Source: Atkinsonella hypoxylon (Eukaryota; Ascomycota; Sordariomycetes; Hypocreales; Clavicipitaceae). From it: DNA of 64,000 nt. The DNA lies in assembly GCA_000729835.1 (NCBI GenBank), contig JFHB01000018.1, forward strand, positions 124,001 to 188,000. Direction: 5' to 3'. This document shows positions 22,579 to 34,511 of this stretch, one piece after another. The position numbers and the translations under genes were made by a program. Numbering within the stretch: the first letter of the stretch is position 1; every line of letters starts with the position of its first letter. The notes below the pieces were generated by a model. That model ran no database searches. It was given only the letters and a program-made list of their open reading frames with translations, and was not told where the DNA came from.

Positions 22579-24070
22579 ATGCCTGCCACTACTTCTGCCC
22601 TGCCAAAGAATCCCGTTCTGCGGCGCACTGCAACTGCAACTACAGTAACCGATTCCGAGTCTTCAGCCGCTGTTAGTCCAGCCAATTCGCTTCGGCCCTC
22701 GGCCTCATCCACATCCCTCTCGTCTCTTTCTTCCCTTGATGTGAGCGACCAGAAAGACGAATATGATGGTCTTCTCGATACCTACGGAAACCCATTTACG
22801 CCCCCTGACTTTACCATCAAGGACATCCGCGATGCGATCCCCAAGCACTGCTTCGAGCGCCGTGCCACGAAGGGCTATGCATACATTCTCCGCGATATGG
22901 CTTGCCTAGCCGTTACCTTTTACCTCTTCCACAATTTTGTAACGCCTGAGAACGTTCCGTCAACTCCTCTGCGATTTGTCCTCTGGGGCTTCTATACATT
23001 CCTGCAAGGTCTGTTTGGAACTGGTCTGTGGGTTATCGCCCATGAATGTGGTCACGGCGCTTTCTCTGAGTCCAACTTCATTAATGACCTTAGCGGTTGG
23101 GTCCTTCACTCAGCTCTGCTTGTCCCATACTTCAGCTGGAAATTCTCTCACGGTGCACATCACAAGGCCACCGGCCACATTGAACGCGACATGGTTTTCC
23201 TTCCTCGAACCCGCGAGCTGCAGGCCACGCGCCTGGGACGCTTGACCGAGGAGCTTGGCGAGCTTTGTGAAGAAACTCCCATCTATACGGCCCTGCACTT
23301 GATCGTCCAGCAACTTATTGGCTGGCCCAATTATTTGATAACCAACGTCACTGGACACAATTTCCACGAACGCCAGCGTGAGGGCCGTGGTAAGGGCAAG
23401 AAGAACGGCCTTGGTGGCGGTGTCAACCACTTCGACCCTAGAAGTCCCTTATTCGACGCTAAACACGCCAAATTTATTGTCCTGTCTGATGTTGGCCTCG
23501 GCCTCGCTGCTGCTGGTCTGGCTTACCTTGGCAACCGCTTTGGCTGGGCTAACATGGCTGTCTGGTACTTCCTGCCCTACCTCTGGGTGAACCACTGGCT
23601 CGGTAAGTCCAATCTTTGCGAAATTTCGGCTCTCGATTCAATTGCTAATATAAAACTCAGTTGCCATTACCTTTCTTCAACACACTGACCCTTCTCTGCC
23701 TCACTACACTGCCGAGGAGTGGAACTTCGTTCGTGGAGCCGCTGCGACTATTGATCGCGAAATGGGCTTCATCGGTCGCCATCTTCTCCACGGCATCGTT
23801 GAGACTCATGTTCTCCACCACTACGTCAGCTCCATACCCTTCTACAATGCAGATGAGGCCTCTGAGGCTATCAAGCCTGTCATGGGCAAGCACTACCGAT
23901 CTGACACCAAAGACGGCCCGTGGGGTTTCATCCGCGCGCTTTGGAAGAGTGCTCGCTGGTGCCAGTGGGTTGAGCCCAGCGCCGATGCTCAGGGAGCTGG
24001 CAAGGGTGTGTTGTTCTTCCGTAACCGGAACGGTCTCGGCACCAAGCCCATCTCAATGAAGACCCACTAG
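22579..24070 (+). CDS. FAD2: Delta-12 (omega-6) fatty acid desaturase
   Basis: Two exons, 22579-23602 and 23661-24070, with a 58 bp intron joining WVNHWL to VAITFLQHTDPSLPHY; 477 aa. The start MPATTSALPKNP matches the family N-terminus, and the in-frame upstream extension is leader. The three diiron His boxes of membrane desaturases are present: HECGH, HGAHH and, in exon 2, HVLHH. Hydrophobic segments flank box 1, and another pair follows near FIVLSDVGLGLAAAGLAYL. The protein resembles Fusarium delta-12 desaturases along its whole length. The enzyme acts in the ER membrane, inserting the second double bond of oleate in phospholipids to make linoleate. The second box reads HGAHH where relatives I know have HRKHH; the metal-binding His residues are kept. 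Confidence 0.95.
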
Positions 24071-25789
24071 AGTCTTTGTGCTGGTCTTCCGTTGCCGACA
24101 ATTAGCATTTCGTGGTTGGCGTTGTTGATGATTTTTATATAAACTTGGGGGACCTTTGAAGAAGAAGTCCGCTTGTCATTGCGAAGAGTAATTGCAGCGG
24201 CGTCCTCCATATAATATGCATTTGGCTACGTCGGTTTCTTTCTCTCTTCGTTCCCAGACGTAAGCGTTTCGGTCTGCTGCTAGTCTAAGCACACATGGAG
24301 ACTCGTTGTCATCTTCACATAGAACCGGGCAGACGTAACTGACTATACAGTATATATTATAGTAAACAAGAATTATGTGACCAAGTGTTTGTATTGCTAC
24401 TCGTTGTCCTTTTACGATATACCTAAATAGAAAAATTTGTGTGTTGGTCGGTTATCATTAACCCGAATTGTGAAATCACATTTCATTCTTGGCTATTAAC
24501 AAAACTTGGTCTCTGCTACGACATTGGCTCGCTAATTAGTTATTCCATACTCTGCTCAGGAAAAATCAGTTTACAAGGCCACAGCCAAAGTCAAGCTGGG
24601 GAAACCAGCTCCCAGGCAGGATGCCTGACAATATGCGTTACTGCACTCCTAATCACGTCATTCTCATCCACTCCTTGCACTGGGACGTTTGGCGGACGGG
24701 CGATTCTCGTGTGCGTTGTTTCGAACGAGGTTTTTTTTTTTTTTTTTTTTTCGAGCCATGGTATGCTTTTTGACATTGCGACGGGAAGACCTTGGTAGCC
24801 GACTGGCGAAGAGCCGGACCGGTGCCCAGTTCCATCAGGGGACTGAGTCCATACGGACGATGGCGAGGACTGTCTCTAGTTGGCTGATAGCGAGCTGGCA
24901 GAGGGTGCGGGATGCGGAAATCAGGATGTTTGGTTTGCGTCGTGTAGCTAGCTGCTTGTTCGTACAGACAGAGTCGAGTATTTGCCGTCTTGACGTTCAA
25001 ACCAGGCACATCAGTTGCGCAACCAGCGACTAATAGCTACCCCGATCTCGCCACGATGCCAAGCACGAATCATGTATAGATCATGTCTTTACAAGCTCCA
25101 TAGATTCTTCTCTACTAAAGTAATGGAGAGATCGTCTGCCCTGTACGTAACTAAATGACGTTGCAGTAATGGATTGCCTGACGCTTTACTGAACTCCCCT
25201 TTCAAGACCAGGCAATCGAGAAACCCAAGAAGGTCAATGGAGTGCGTCGCATGACAGGAGAAGGGTGTGTACCTTGCGTTGAAGTAGCATATAGTTGCAG
25301 AGGGCCATGACCGCAAGTTATGAAGTACAATTGTGAATAGAATCGAGAGGCACATGTCCTGGAGCGAATATACAAGTGTTCACATCGTCGCATCCAACTC
25401 TGCATAGCAAGTAAGTCCGATTCCTGTGTAGCTTGAAAGGTTTGTTGCAGCTATTTGTACGGACTATGACAGTGCTCTTGGTTCCATAGCGTACCTCACG
25501 TGTAGGCACATGACGTGCTACGGAATAACTAGAGAATCATTGTTTTCACCTTCACCTCCCTTTGACTCTCTCACACGTAGACTGCTCTGCTCCTTTGGGT
25601 GGGATTCGTAACAAGAAGGTCCGGGCTCCGTTTATAAAGGATGGATCCTGGTGTGCCTAGCTGGTGTGCCGGGCAACAATCTCGGTTGTCCGTAGTTGAT
25701 CCACATCCATCCGGCATGATCCGATCGATGGTTGATGCCGAGATACATGACCTTTGATTGGTTGAAACTAGTCTGTGAAGATTGGTGTG

Positions 25790-25835
25790 TTCCGTGACCT
25801 ACCTCACTGTTGCCTATCGCAGGCAAAGTGATGGT
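25790..25835 (+). repeat. Diverged end of the 10.5-10.9 kb MITE family
   Basis: CCGTGACCTACC, then TGTTGCC...GCAGGCAAAGTGA, closely follows the right end at 10875-10911 (CCGTGACCTACCTGTTGCC...GGCAGGCAAAGGGA). A matching left end was not found within 500 bp upstream, so this is probably a fragment. Confidence 0.5.
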
Positions 25836-27216
25836 GTAGTTATCTGGTCAGCAGCCAGAGGCCCATTGAAACGGTTACATCGCGAGCTATAGCTCGATTG
25901 TTTTGCCTTTGGCAAATCAAAGAGGGAGGAGTCGACAAGAAGATTTAGCCATTTCCCAGTTTCACACACAAGTTTCAGTTTTCACAAGAGAAGTGGTCAA
26001 GTTGCGGAAGGGTGGGGAGGATTGAATTGTCGTGTCCTGGTGGCCGCTAAGAGGTCAGTCAATAGAGTAGAAGAAGAATGATTGTAATTGTACGGAATAG
26101 CTAGGAGGATCGTGATGCATCTTGGCGGTTTAGGATAAATGGGGCGGCTCTCCCTCCCTCTGCTTCGTAATGTATTCCGTAATGGTAATGGAAACCAAAA
26201 GTGTGGCACAGTCCGGGAGTCAGTAACTAACTACTACTCCGTACGGAATAGGTAACTAACTAACTATCCCACTGCCGACGCAAGACTGCGCCTCGTGCTG
26301 ACCCGCTTTTCTCGCTAGATGGGAGTTGACTGGAGACTAGTTAATGATAGCGGCTCCCGGCGGCTCCGGAGGCTCCAGTGTAGCTTTTTTTTTTTTTTTT
26401 TTTTTTTTCTTTTTTTCCATCTCGATCTAGCATCGAATTTATCAGCTGGTTGATAGAGGCGTCTCAAAGAGAAAGACTTACCCTATCTTGCCTTTTGACG
26501 GTTGCGAATGAGGATGCCAAGGACATTAAACCGCTAGACAACTTGCATAACCACGCGCTTTCCCTTGAATGACATAACATCTGTACTCCGTAGTTACGGA
26601 GTACCGACTACGGGGTTCGAGTAGGACGTGCGTTTAAAAGCGTGATCTGATTGAGTAAAATAAGTGGATCACACAGGGGTGCAGAATATCGAACGGTCGG
26701 TTCCACCGAGCATGGCATCGCGCCGATGCAATCAGACAGGGTATAAAAAAGTGACAGTACTAACTTATATATTCGTTATTTGAGCTTCATATGGTATCAA
26801 GTACATAATACTATTTATGCTTATATTACTTACTAACGAAACTTGCTGCAAGAGCTCTAAAGAATACTTACAATCTTTGGTTAGAGCAGCTTACAGGAAC
26901 TTGTCCGTATACAGTCTGGTCCTACAAACCTAAATAAATAAATACCTCAGAAACTTTAGTACATTCGTGTTCCGTAGACCACGACGATCCCGACCGGATA
27001 CCTGGGCTTGTCTTGTCCTAGTTATTAGCCAGAGCTGCGACGTCACCATGAGGAATCTTCAATATCGCAACGTCATCAGTTTGTAACCGTGATCCGACTT
27101 CATCAACGTCATCATCATCAATTTGACAAGCACAACTTTTTACCAGGGACCCCTCGGGCAGCCCTTTCATCCCTGCAGCCAATCACAGCCCGGCTGGTTG
27201 AGTAGGAAACCTAGCA

Positions 27217-27240
27217 GGTAGGTAGGTAGGTAGGTAGGTA
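27217..27240 (+). repeat. (GGTA)6 tandem repeat
   Basis: Six GGTA units; a similar array occurs at 63482-63520. Confidence 0.9.
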
Positions 27241-27664
27241 TGGAGGAGTATGAACACATATACGAAATAACCCTGGTCAACAAGGTCGGCCGTGGGGCCT
27301 ACTTACTGCTTTTTTCAGAGTTCGTTGCCCGCCTGATAACTAATGAACTAGCTTAGCTGTGTGTGTTTGATCCGGTGCCCGTTGAAGATTGCTTAAGTGA
27401 CACGGGAAACTCGCGAGAAGCATCGCATAATGCTTGGCACCCACGCACCGGACGTACGTGGGAAGCGCCTCGCCAGGAGCCGCACTGTTCAGCTCCGCCT
27501 TGGATGTCGTTCCACCAATCGAAGCTTTACGTTCTTCTGCTTCGCGCTTTGATCTGCCGCCGATGCATGTGGTTAATCTAGAGAAGAAGAGACAAGGTCC
27601 AGCTTTGTCCGCGAGTCAAGACGGTGATCCGAGAGTGCAAGGAACCCGGGCGAGAAAACACACC

Positions 27665-27667
<3 letters not shown>

Positions 27668-27723
<56 letters not shown>
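27668..27723 (+). repeat. (TG)28 dinucleotide repeat upstream of galactose oxidase
   Basis: An uninterrupted 56 bp TG tract that ends 228 bp before the oxidase start codon. Such tracts can adopt Z-form DNA; a regulatory role is only a possibility. Confidence 0.95.
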
Positions 27724-27724
<1 letters not shown>

Positions 27725-27951
27725 AAGAGATGTGGAAGAGAAAAAGGGGTATTATTATCCAGTAAGGATTTCCTATCAAGGTCTGTGAAAGGGTCAACAA
27801 CACTTGCTGCTCGGCTGGTTATAATGGCCCGACGCCCGGCCGGACACCTAGCCGTTTGCCATGCCTTGCTTCTGAATGTTTGTTCCCCTATCGGTTCGGC
27901 CTGGTGTGCTCTGCTCGTGTAAAAAACGAGATCGCGTTGTCAATACACACC

Positions 27952-29988
27952 ATGGTCACAATGAAGACCACCGCGCAACTTCTCCTCTTGGCCGCTGCCG
28001 GTCTCGCCCATTCAGCCAGGCATGATCCCCGGGCAGTCAGGTTCAAGCAAAGTTTCAGAGAAGGCATTGGTTTCTCCAAGTTGTTTGCTGCCCCCCCTTC
28101 CGGTAATGTTATCACCCGTGCCGGTTGGAAGGTTACGTGCGATGGTTACGAGCCCGGCTATGAATGTATAAACGCCATCGACGGGGACAATCAGACGTTC
28201 TGGCACACGCCCTACAATAACGCCTCGCAGCCGCATCAGATCGTCGTCGACCTTGGGGTTGTCAAGAATGTGAACGGCATGTCTGCTCTTCCACGACAAG
28301 ATGGCAACGACCATGGGTCGATAATCGGACATGAGGTCGCCGTGAGTACCAACAACCAGGAATGGGAGACGGTTGCGATGGGCAGTTGGTATGGAGGTGA
28401 CAGTACCCCGAAATTCGCCAACTTCGAGACCAGATCCATCCGATATCTGCGGCTTAAAGCCACTAGCGAAGTCAGGGGCAACCCATGGACCAGTCTTGCC
28501 GAACTCAACATCTATGAAGCCCAATCAGGTCCGACACCATGGAATTGCACCGGCCAATGGGGACCAACAATCGACTTCCCCACGATTCCCGTCGCTGCCG
28601 TTGTTAATCCCTGGACAGGCAATGTGCTCATCTGGTCATCTTATGCCTACGATCAGTATCTCGGATCACCGGATGACCGAGTCTTTACTGCGACATGGGA
28701 TCCAGACACCAACGCCGTCACGGGGAAGATTGTGGATAGTACCAACGCTGACATGTTCTGCCCTGGTATCTCGATTGATGGTACCGGAAAGATGGTTGTC
28801 ACCGGCGGCAACTCGGCCAACAAGACCACCATTTACGACTTTGCGAAACAGTCATGGATCCCCGGTCCCAATATGAATATTGCACGTGGCTACCAATCGT
28901 CCACTACGCTCTCTGATGGCCGTGTCTTCCTCATCGGCGGATCCTGGTCCGGAGGCCAATTCGAGAAGGACGGTGAAGTGTACGACCCAAGCACCAACAC
29001 ATGGACCTTCTTGAAGGACGCGGCCGTGAAGCCCATGTTGACCAATGACGCACAAGGCATCTATCGTTCCGACAACCACGCCTGGCTCTTTGGCTGGAAG
29101 AACGCAAGCGTCTTCCAAGCAGGCCCCAGTACGGCCATGAACTGGTACAGCGTCGCGGGCAACGGAGGCGTCACCCCTGCGGGAAAGCGACGATCCAGCA
29201 GCGGCGTCGACGGCGACTCGATGAACGGCAACGCCATCATGTATGATGCCGTGGACGGAAAGATCTTGACGGTCGGCGGCTCCCCATCCTACGACGACAG
29301 CGACGCCACCGACCACGCCCACCTCATCACCATTGGCGATGCCGACGAAGAGGTCCAAGTGAAGGCTGCCGGGAGAAACATGTGGTCCCGACGCGCTTTC
29401 CACTCCTCAGTCGTCCTACCCGATGGAACTACCTTCATCGCCGGCGGACAGGCCCATGCCTTCCTCTTCTCAGACGCCATGGCGCAATTGACACCGGAGC
29501 TCTACGATCCAGTCAATGACACCTTCTACCAGCAACAGCCCAACTCGATCCCTCGTACCTACCACAGTGTAACCCTCCTTCTTCCCGACGGCCGTGTCTT
29601 CAACGGCGGTGGCGGCCTCTGCGCTGACTGTACCACCAACCACTTTGACGCACAAGTCTTTACACCGCAATATCTCCTTACACACGATGGCAAGCTCGCC
29701 ACGCGGCCCAACATCACGTCTTTCAAACAGTCGGATCGCAGACTCGACATCGCCACCGACTCTGCCATCACGTCTGCGGCACTGATACGTTACGGAACGG
29801 CCACACACGCCGTCAACACGGATCAGAGACGCATCCCCCTCAAGCTCAGCAGCAATGAAGCCAATACGTATGTTGCTACTGTACCTTCGGACCCTGGCAT
29901 CGTGCTGCCGGGGTTCTACATGTTATTTGTGCTGAACGCGGAGGGAGTTCCGAGCGTGTCCAAGAGAGTCAAGTTCTTGACAACGTAG
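27952..29988 (+). CDS. GAOA: Secreted galactose oxidase (AA5_2) with CBM32-like module
   Basis: Intronless, 678 aa from the ATG at 27952 (context CACACCATGG); the ATG three codons later is equally possible. A signal peptide (LLLLAAAGLAHS) and a short pro-region precede an F5/8-type C (CBM32-like) domain at about 50-190 (ITRAGWKVTCDG, NAIDGDNQTFWHT). The kelch-type catalytic propeller and a C-terminal domain follow. By alignment from memory to the Fusarium enzyme, the copper site and cross-link are complete: Cys270 (DMFCPGIS), Tyr314 (ARGYQSS), Trp332 (GGSWSGG), Tyr537-His538 (RTYHS) and His619 (GTATHAV). The GLCADCTTNHF disulfide pair is kept. The enzyme oxidises the C6 hydroxyl of galactosides to the aldehyde and releases H2O2 outside the cell. 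The substrate range could differ within AA5_2. Confidence 0.95.
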   Translation: MVTMKTTAQLLLLAAAGLAHSARHDPRAVRFKQSFREGIGFSKLFAAPPSGNVITRAGWKVTCDGYEPGYECINAIDGDNQTFWHTPYNNASQPHQIVVDLGVVKNVNGMSALPRQDGNDHGSIIGHEVAVSTNNQEWETVAMGSWYGGDSTPKFANFETRSIRYLRLKATSEVRGNPWTSLAELNIYEAQSGPTPWNCTGQWGPTIDFPTIPVAAVVNPWTGNVLIWSSYAYDQYLGSPDDRVFTATWDPDTNAVTGKIVDSTNADMFCPGISIDGTGKMVVTGGNSANKTTIYDFAKQSWIPGPNMNIARGYQSSTTLSDGRVFLIGGSWSGGQFEKDGEVYDPSTNTWTFLKDAAVKPMLTNDAQGIYRSDNHAWLFGWKNASVFQAGPSTAMNWYSVAGNGGVTPAGKRRSSSGVDGDSMNGNAIMYDAVDGKILTVGGSPSYDDSDATDHAHLITIGDADEEVQVKAAGRNMWSRRAFHSSVVLPDGTTFIAGGQAHAFLFSDAMAQLTPELYDPVNDTFYQQQPNSIPRTYHSVTLLLPDGRVFNGGGGLCADCTTNHFDAQVFTPQYLLTHDGKLATRPNITSFKQSDRRLDIATDSAITSAALIRYGTATHAVNTDQRRIPLKLSSNEANTYVATVPSDPGIVLPGFYMLFVLNAEGVPSVSKRVKFLTT

Positions 29989-31507
29989 CTTTCTAGTCTT
30001 AAGTTTTTCAACAAGACAGTCAAAGTTGTTAACAATCCTAGCTTTCTATTCCAAGTTGTTCAATCTTTATTGCTTTTTCCTTTCCTTTAATATATATATA
30101 TATATATATACATACATATATATTTATAGACCAAATGACATATTGAGCATATCACGCTTGTTCTAGTACGTAGGACCCGAGTTGGAAGGCTCGGCCCCCG
30201 AATTCCATTCAATGGAGCGTCAGTTGGCCAAGGTTATTTATTGATATCTATTTAAATTTTATTATCAAGCGCCAAGGAAGGAGAGTGTTTACCGGATGGC
30301 TATCATCAATGCCTGTGTCAATCACGTAGACACCGGCACCGGCCCTGCTGTCACACCCGTAGTATGGGGATCCTGGTGAGATGAGCTTACATCAGGCTTG
30401 CTCTTGAAGTTGCTTCAGACCAGCATCATCAAGCGTAGTGGCGGAAGCCTTTGAACAGACTGTTATAGACATGCTCGGGCCCGCTGGCAAGACTCTTGGC
30501 AACACCACTCAGTGCCGAAGGGAAGGGCCAGAATCGCCTTTCAGCTCGACGATATACTTGCCCTGGATGACGACCGACTATGCTCCTAGGTTGACGCTTG
30601 ATGCTGCATGCTGAACATGGAGCTATTTCAATCGCTCCAAGTGAAAAGCCGGAATCATGGTAACGGCCCTCGAGTGAAGGCGCGCTCGAAATGTGACAGC
30701 TTTCCCTTTCACCTCGATCGAATTGTCAGCGCCATGCTGATCTGATCAGCTGTAGACAGCCAGGCCCTACCAGGGTCGTAGGCCACAGGACGGTGGGATG
30801 AGCAAGTGACGCAGCATTTTGAGCTTTCAGCTCGTCATGTCGAATTTGCGATGTTGAGAAATAGGTCCACATGGCGGGATTTGTAAAATCCCGGTCATTG
30901 GCCAAAGAGGTAGAGAGACTTGGAGGAGCATTGTTCGTTTCTCTGATTGAGATCTCTGATTGAGAACGGGATGCGGCGTATACTTTCCTTTTCACCAACA
31001 ACATGAGTCTGTCATTAATCCCTCCGTTCGTATTAATGTGATGATTTCGTATGTCAAAACATTTCTGCTCCATCCCACGCGCCATTATATCACCGGCATA
31101 TCTGTAATATGGAAATTGCATCTATAGTCTAGTACCTTCTTCATTCACTAGACTGAATATTTCTCGAGTCACGACAATGCTCCGCTTGTAATTTCCGGAG
31201 ATATACAAGATTTGCAGTACATCAGACGGACGCTTGTTGAAAAATGGATAAGAACCGGAGCCAGGGTGAGCTGATTTCTTGGATATTTCTCAAGTTCGCC
31301 GACGTCCAAGTCTTCGTTCATGGCGCTGCAACTATCCCATGTCTATGGATACCAAGAGCAATATGACTTGCTGCAGTGGCAAAGGTCAAATCCATCCCAT
31401 GCATGTCCTTTTCTTTCTTTTCTCTTTCCTTTTCCTTTATACCGTTGTCAAGTCCATCAGCAACCGAGATGAGGTATCCCCAACGTAATATCCAGGTATA
31501 AGCGACC
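29989..31507. other. Intergenic region with a protease relic
   Basis: Contains the galactose oxidase 3' region with an AT microsatellite at about 30090-30110, the S8 protease pseudogene (30152-30580), and roughly 900 bp in which nothing was recognised before the AsnRS stop codon. Confidence 0.6.
30152..30580 (-). pseudogene. Subtilisin-like (S8A, proteinase K type) protease relic
   Basis: Fragments in order on the minus strand: VVIQGKYIVELKGDS and VYNSLFKGF, then after a one-base shift ATTLDDAGLKQLQEQ, all typical of the I9 inhibitor propeptide. These are followed by SPYYGCDSRAGAGVYVIDTG (about 30374-30313), continuing IDDSHP, the start of an S8 catalytic domain with its Asp. A GTAAAC donor follows, and EFGGRAFQLGSYVLEQA lies at 30205-30155 before a stop. 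The join lacks an AG acceptor, the propeptide has a stop and a frameshift, no signal peptide is left, and the His and Ser parts of the triad are gone. Clearly a dead copy. Intact relatives are secreted proteases. The relic lies just past the 3' end of the galactose oxidase. Confidence 0.82.
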
Positions 31508-33269
31508 TTAGGGCTTGCAGCGACCCATGTAACGTGGGTACAAACAGCAGTCTCGGACGGTATGCTGCTTACATAGCCAAGCAAGCAGGCGCTCGAGACC
31601 AATACCATAGCCGCCGTGAGGAGAACTACCATATCTGTTTCACAGTATTAGCATGCTTTTTTTCTTTTCTTTCTGCTGGATCAACTCACTTGCGCTGGTC
31701 AAAGTACCAGTAGTATGCGTCCGGATCGAGACCTTCACGTTTGCAAGCGGCAAGGAGCTCGTCGTATTCGTCTATTCTCATGGACCCTCCAACAATTTCG
31801 CCGACACCAGGCATGAGGCAATCCACGCTCTCAGTGACTCTGTTATCTTCAGGGTCCTTCTTCATGTAAAAGGCCTTAATGTGGGCAGGAAAGTGAGTCA
31901 GGAAGATGGGTTTGTTGATAATATCTGTCATTCGTCGCTCAGCAGCCTCAGCAATATCATCCCCAAAGTTGTGAGGGTTGCCTTCTTCATTGGGGATTTC
32001 ATGGTCAATAAGCCATTGGATGGCATCCGAGTACTTCATGCGCATAAACGGTCGTTCGGGAATCTCGAACTCAGGGTTGAGGTTCTTGATGTACCCAGCG
32101 ATCAATGGGTCAGCCATGGTCAGCTCAATGACGCGACAGATGAGGAACTCAAGATGGTCCATAAGATCGTTAAAGTCAATAAAATCGAGCTCAGCCTCGA
32201 TATGGGTAAACTCGGACAAGTGGCGGCGAGTCAAGGACTTTTCGGCACGGAATGATTTTTCGATACAGTAGACACTGCCCATAGAGGGCAGACAGGTTTC
32301 GAGGTACAATTGCGACGACTGAGTGAGAAAGGCGTCGGCCCCGTAGTAGTCAAACTTGAAGAGAGTTGCGCCGCCCTCGACTTGAGTCTGCACGAGGGCA
32401 GGAGGGCTCACCTTTCGGATGCGGGCTTCGTGGTAGGCCTGATTGAAGGCAAACTCAAGGGCATCGCGGACGAGCAAGACAGATGACGCGTTCTCTCCAC
32501 GAAGAGTCAAATGTCGCAAGTCGAGCAAGGTAGCGTGTTCAGCAGAAGCCTGAACTCTGTTGGTGATGGCCTCATCTCCACCAGCAGCTCTCCAATGCTT
32601 CGGGATCTTGTAGAAATCGGCGTGCAGCTCGCGGTTGAGAGGCGCCCGGGCGCCAGCTGGGACCTCCCGCATCTCACCGAAAATCTCCATGGACGTCTCA
32701 CGAGTCAAGGTCAGAGCCTCATATGTCTTGGCAAGCTTGCCAGAGATGACAACTTGCATGAAGCCATAACCATCTCGCAGCGTGACGAAGAGCACGTCTT
32801 TCTGTTTTCTCTCGCGATGCACACGGCCGAGGACGCGCACACGGGTTCCCTTGCTTTCGGCATCGTCCGTCTTGCGAAGCTTGATGTGATGGCCGACGTC
32901 GTCGAGCTTGATAGTAATGGGCTTGGGAAGGCTGGCATCCTCTTCCAACACCATCTTCTTGGCCTCCTCCAGGACCTTGTTACGCTCTTCTTCCTCGCCC
33001 TTGCGTCGCAGAGCGAGTTCCTGCTCGCGAGAGGCTTTCTTCTTTTGTTGTTCGTAATAGTTGACGACCTTTTTCAAGGCAGATTTGGCCGCGGGTTTCC
33101 ATTCTCTAGCAGCTTCATCGTCGGCGCTCGCTGATTTTCTCGTCAGGTATTGGGCCTGTGCGGGGTGTTGGAGATAGGCAAATTGAAGCGTCTTGAAAGG
33201 CGAAGCTTCAGTACCCTGCTGGGTGGCTTCATCCTTGCCAGCGTGCTCGTCAATGTAAATTGTCGTCAT
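31508..33269 (-). CDS. DED81: Asparaginyl-tRNA synthetase, cytosolic type
   Basis: Two exons, 33269-31690 and 31634-31508, intron 55 bp (GTGAGT...GCTAATAC...CAG); 568 aa. The N-terminal extension (MTTIYIDEHAGKDEATQQG) and Lys/Glu-rich helix are typical of eukaryotic cytosolic AsnRS. An OB-fold anticodon-binding domain follows (TRVRVLGRVHRERKQKDVLF), then the class IIb catalytic core with motif 2 (FRAEKSLTRRHLSEFTHIEAE region) and motif 3 in exon 2 (GGYGIGLERLLAWL). The last exon supplies motif 3, so the intron is essential for a functional enzyme. It charges tRNA-Asn with asparagine. An in-frame ATG 29 codons upstream (33356) would add an Arg-containing, acid-poor extension that might target mitochondria; I chose the start that matches the family. 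Confidence 0.96.
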
Positions 33270-34511
33270 TGCGAGTGGGATCTCGTGCGCTGAAGGAGTA
33301 GGAATTGTATTGCAAGAGTTTACTCGAATAGACTGGACGGGTCGCCTCTGAGTCACAAAGCCCGTCGTGTTTATGACTCTATGTTATCTTATCTGTTTCT
33401 GTTTCACCCAGCCAGCGGTGGCTGATAACAGGGTCGTTGGCGAACCGTGTGTGGCGCTGAGGGTAAGGAGGGGTAGGAGGGGTAGGAGGGGTAGGAGGGG
33501 TAGGAGGGGTAGGAGGGGTAGGTGGTGGGGTAACTATGTATGTATGTACACATGTCTCTCTTTTTTGGTTCTGGCCATGCAGTCCTTGAATGGGCCCAAG
33601 ATCTGGATAACTATACTCTGCTAGAGTGAGTATCGTGGATCGTCGGAGTGGATTTCAAGTTTGGCCCTCTTCAGAGCAAAAATACGTGCTCACACATGTA
33701 GATTGCACCTAATTAGTTGCGTTGCGTTGGCCACTTCAGTCAGTGGAACGAAACTATAGACACTTCGTCGTGCAGAAACGGTTGCGAAATCCACATCCAC
33801 CGCAGAAAGGCTGCCCGAAGGCTTCTTTCGATGCCATCACGGGCTGCGTAGAGAATAGATACAAGACAGGTGGCAAGGATGGTATATGTCGGCAAAGCGC
33901 AGGCTGTCCTACTACATACATACTTTAGGTCTTTTCATGTTTTACATATATACTGAATGGCAAATATTGAGTGTTGCACTACAGTCGGTCACCGTCCCCG
34001 TTATCCCATCACTAAGTCCAGGTATGGACGCATCATACGCAGTACAAGACATGGTTGGTCGTTTGGGCGTTATGTGATACATGAACATTTGACCCCCACT
34101 GTACTAACCGGCCACCGGTAAGAGTCAAGTCTGACGATACCGATGACGGGTCGGCACAACTCGCCGGCGTTGTGTGACCCATGGGACGACATGCAGTCTT
34201 GTCCCTCGCCATACTGCTTATACAAGCGCATGGTGTTGTAGCCTTGATGCTGTCTGTGCGATGATTCGTCATGGTGTGTGATGCAGGTAAGGCAAGGACG
34301 CTGCGGGAATGCTTCGTGGGCATATCCTCTTCCGGCCTCACGAGCTATTTCACCAGGCCATCGTCTCGAGTTGCATATTTGCCGCGGCGGTGACAACAAG
34401 GGGCATCTGATTATGGCTGCGAGGCCGCCCGTTTGGGCTAGGTGCCGCGACGTGGAACGAGTGAAGACGGTTAGCAATGGTTTTGGTTCGATTCTCAACG
34501 TTGCCTAGAAT
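33270..34511. other. Intergenic region
   Basis: 1.2 kb between the AsnRS start and the DUF4267-like stop. Holds a purine-rich 9-mer array (33461-33532). Several short ORFs on both strands at 34033-34508 show no recognisable family. Confidence 0.55.
33461..33532 (+). repeat. Tandem 9-mer GGTAGGAGG, about six units
   Basis: Strand-asymmetric purine-rich array of GGTAGGAGG units about 190 bp upstream of the AsnRS start. Its G-runs could support G-quadruplex structure. Confidence 0.85.

Larger units (their letters stand above)
24071..27951. other. Gene-free region upstream of galactose oxidase
   Basis: About 3.9 kb with no recognisable gene. It contains a 22 bp poly-T (near 24731), a diverged relative of the 10.9 kb MITE end (25790-25835), six or more copies of the palindromic 9-mer motif concentrated at 26091-26603, a 23 bp poly-T near 26384, an AT-rich stretch at 26740-26960, a (GGTA)6 array, and a (TG)28 microsatellite close to the oxidase start. 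Confidence 0.6.

Noticed and set aside
27856..27951. N-terminal extension of galactose oxidase from the ATG at 27856
   Set aside because: It would bury the signal peptide behind 32 residues; the ATGs at 27952 and 27961 place the signal peptide at the N-terminus.
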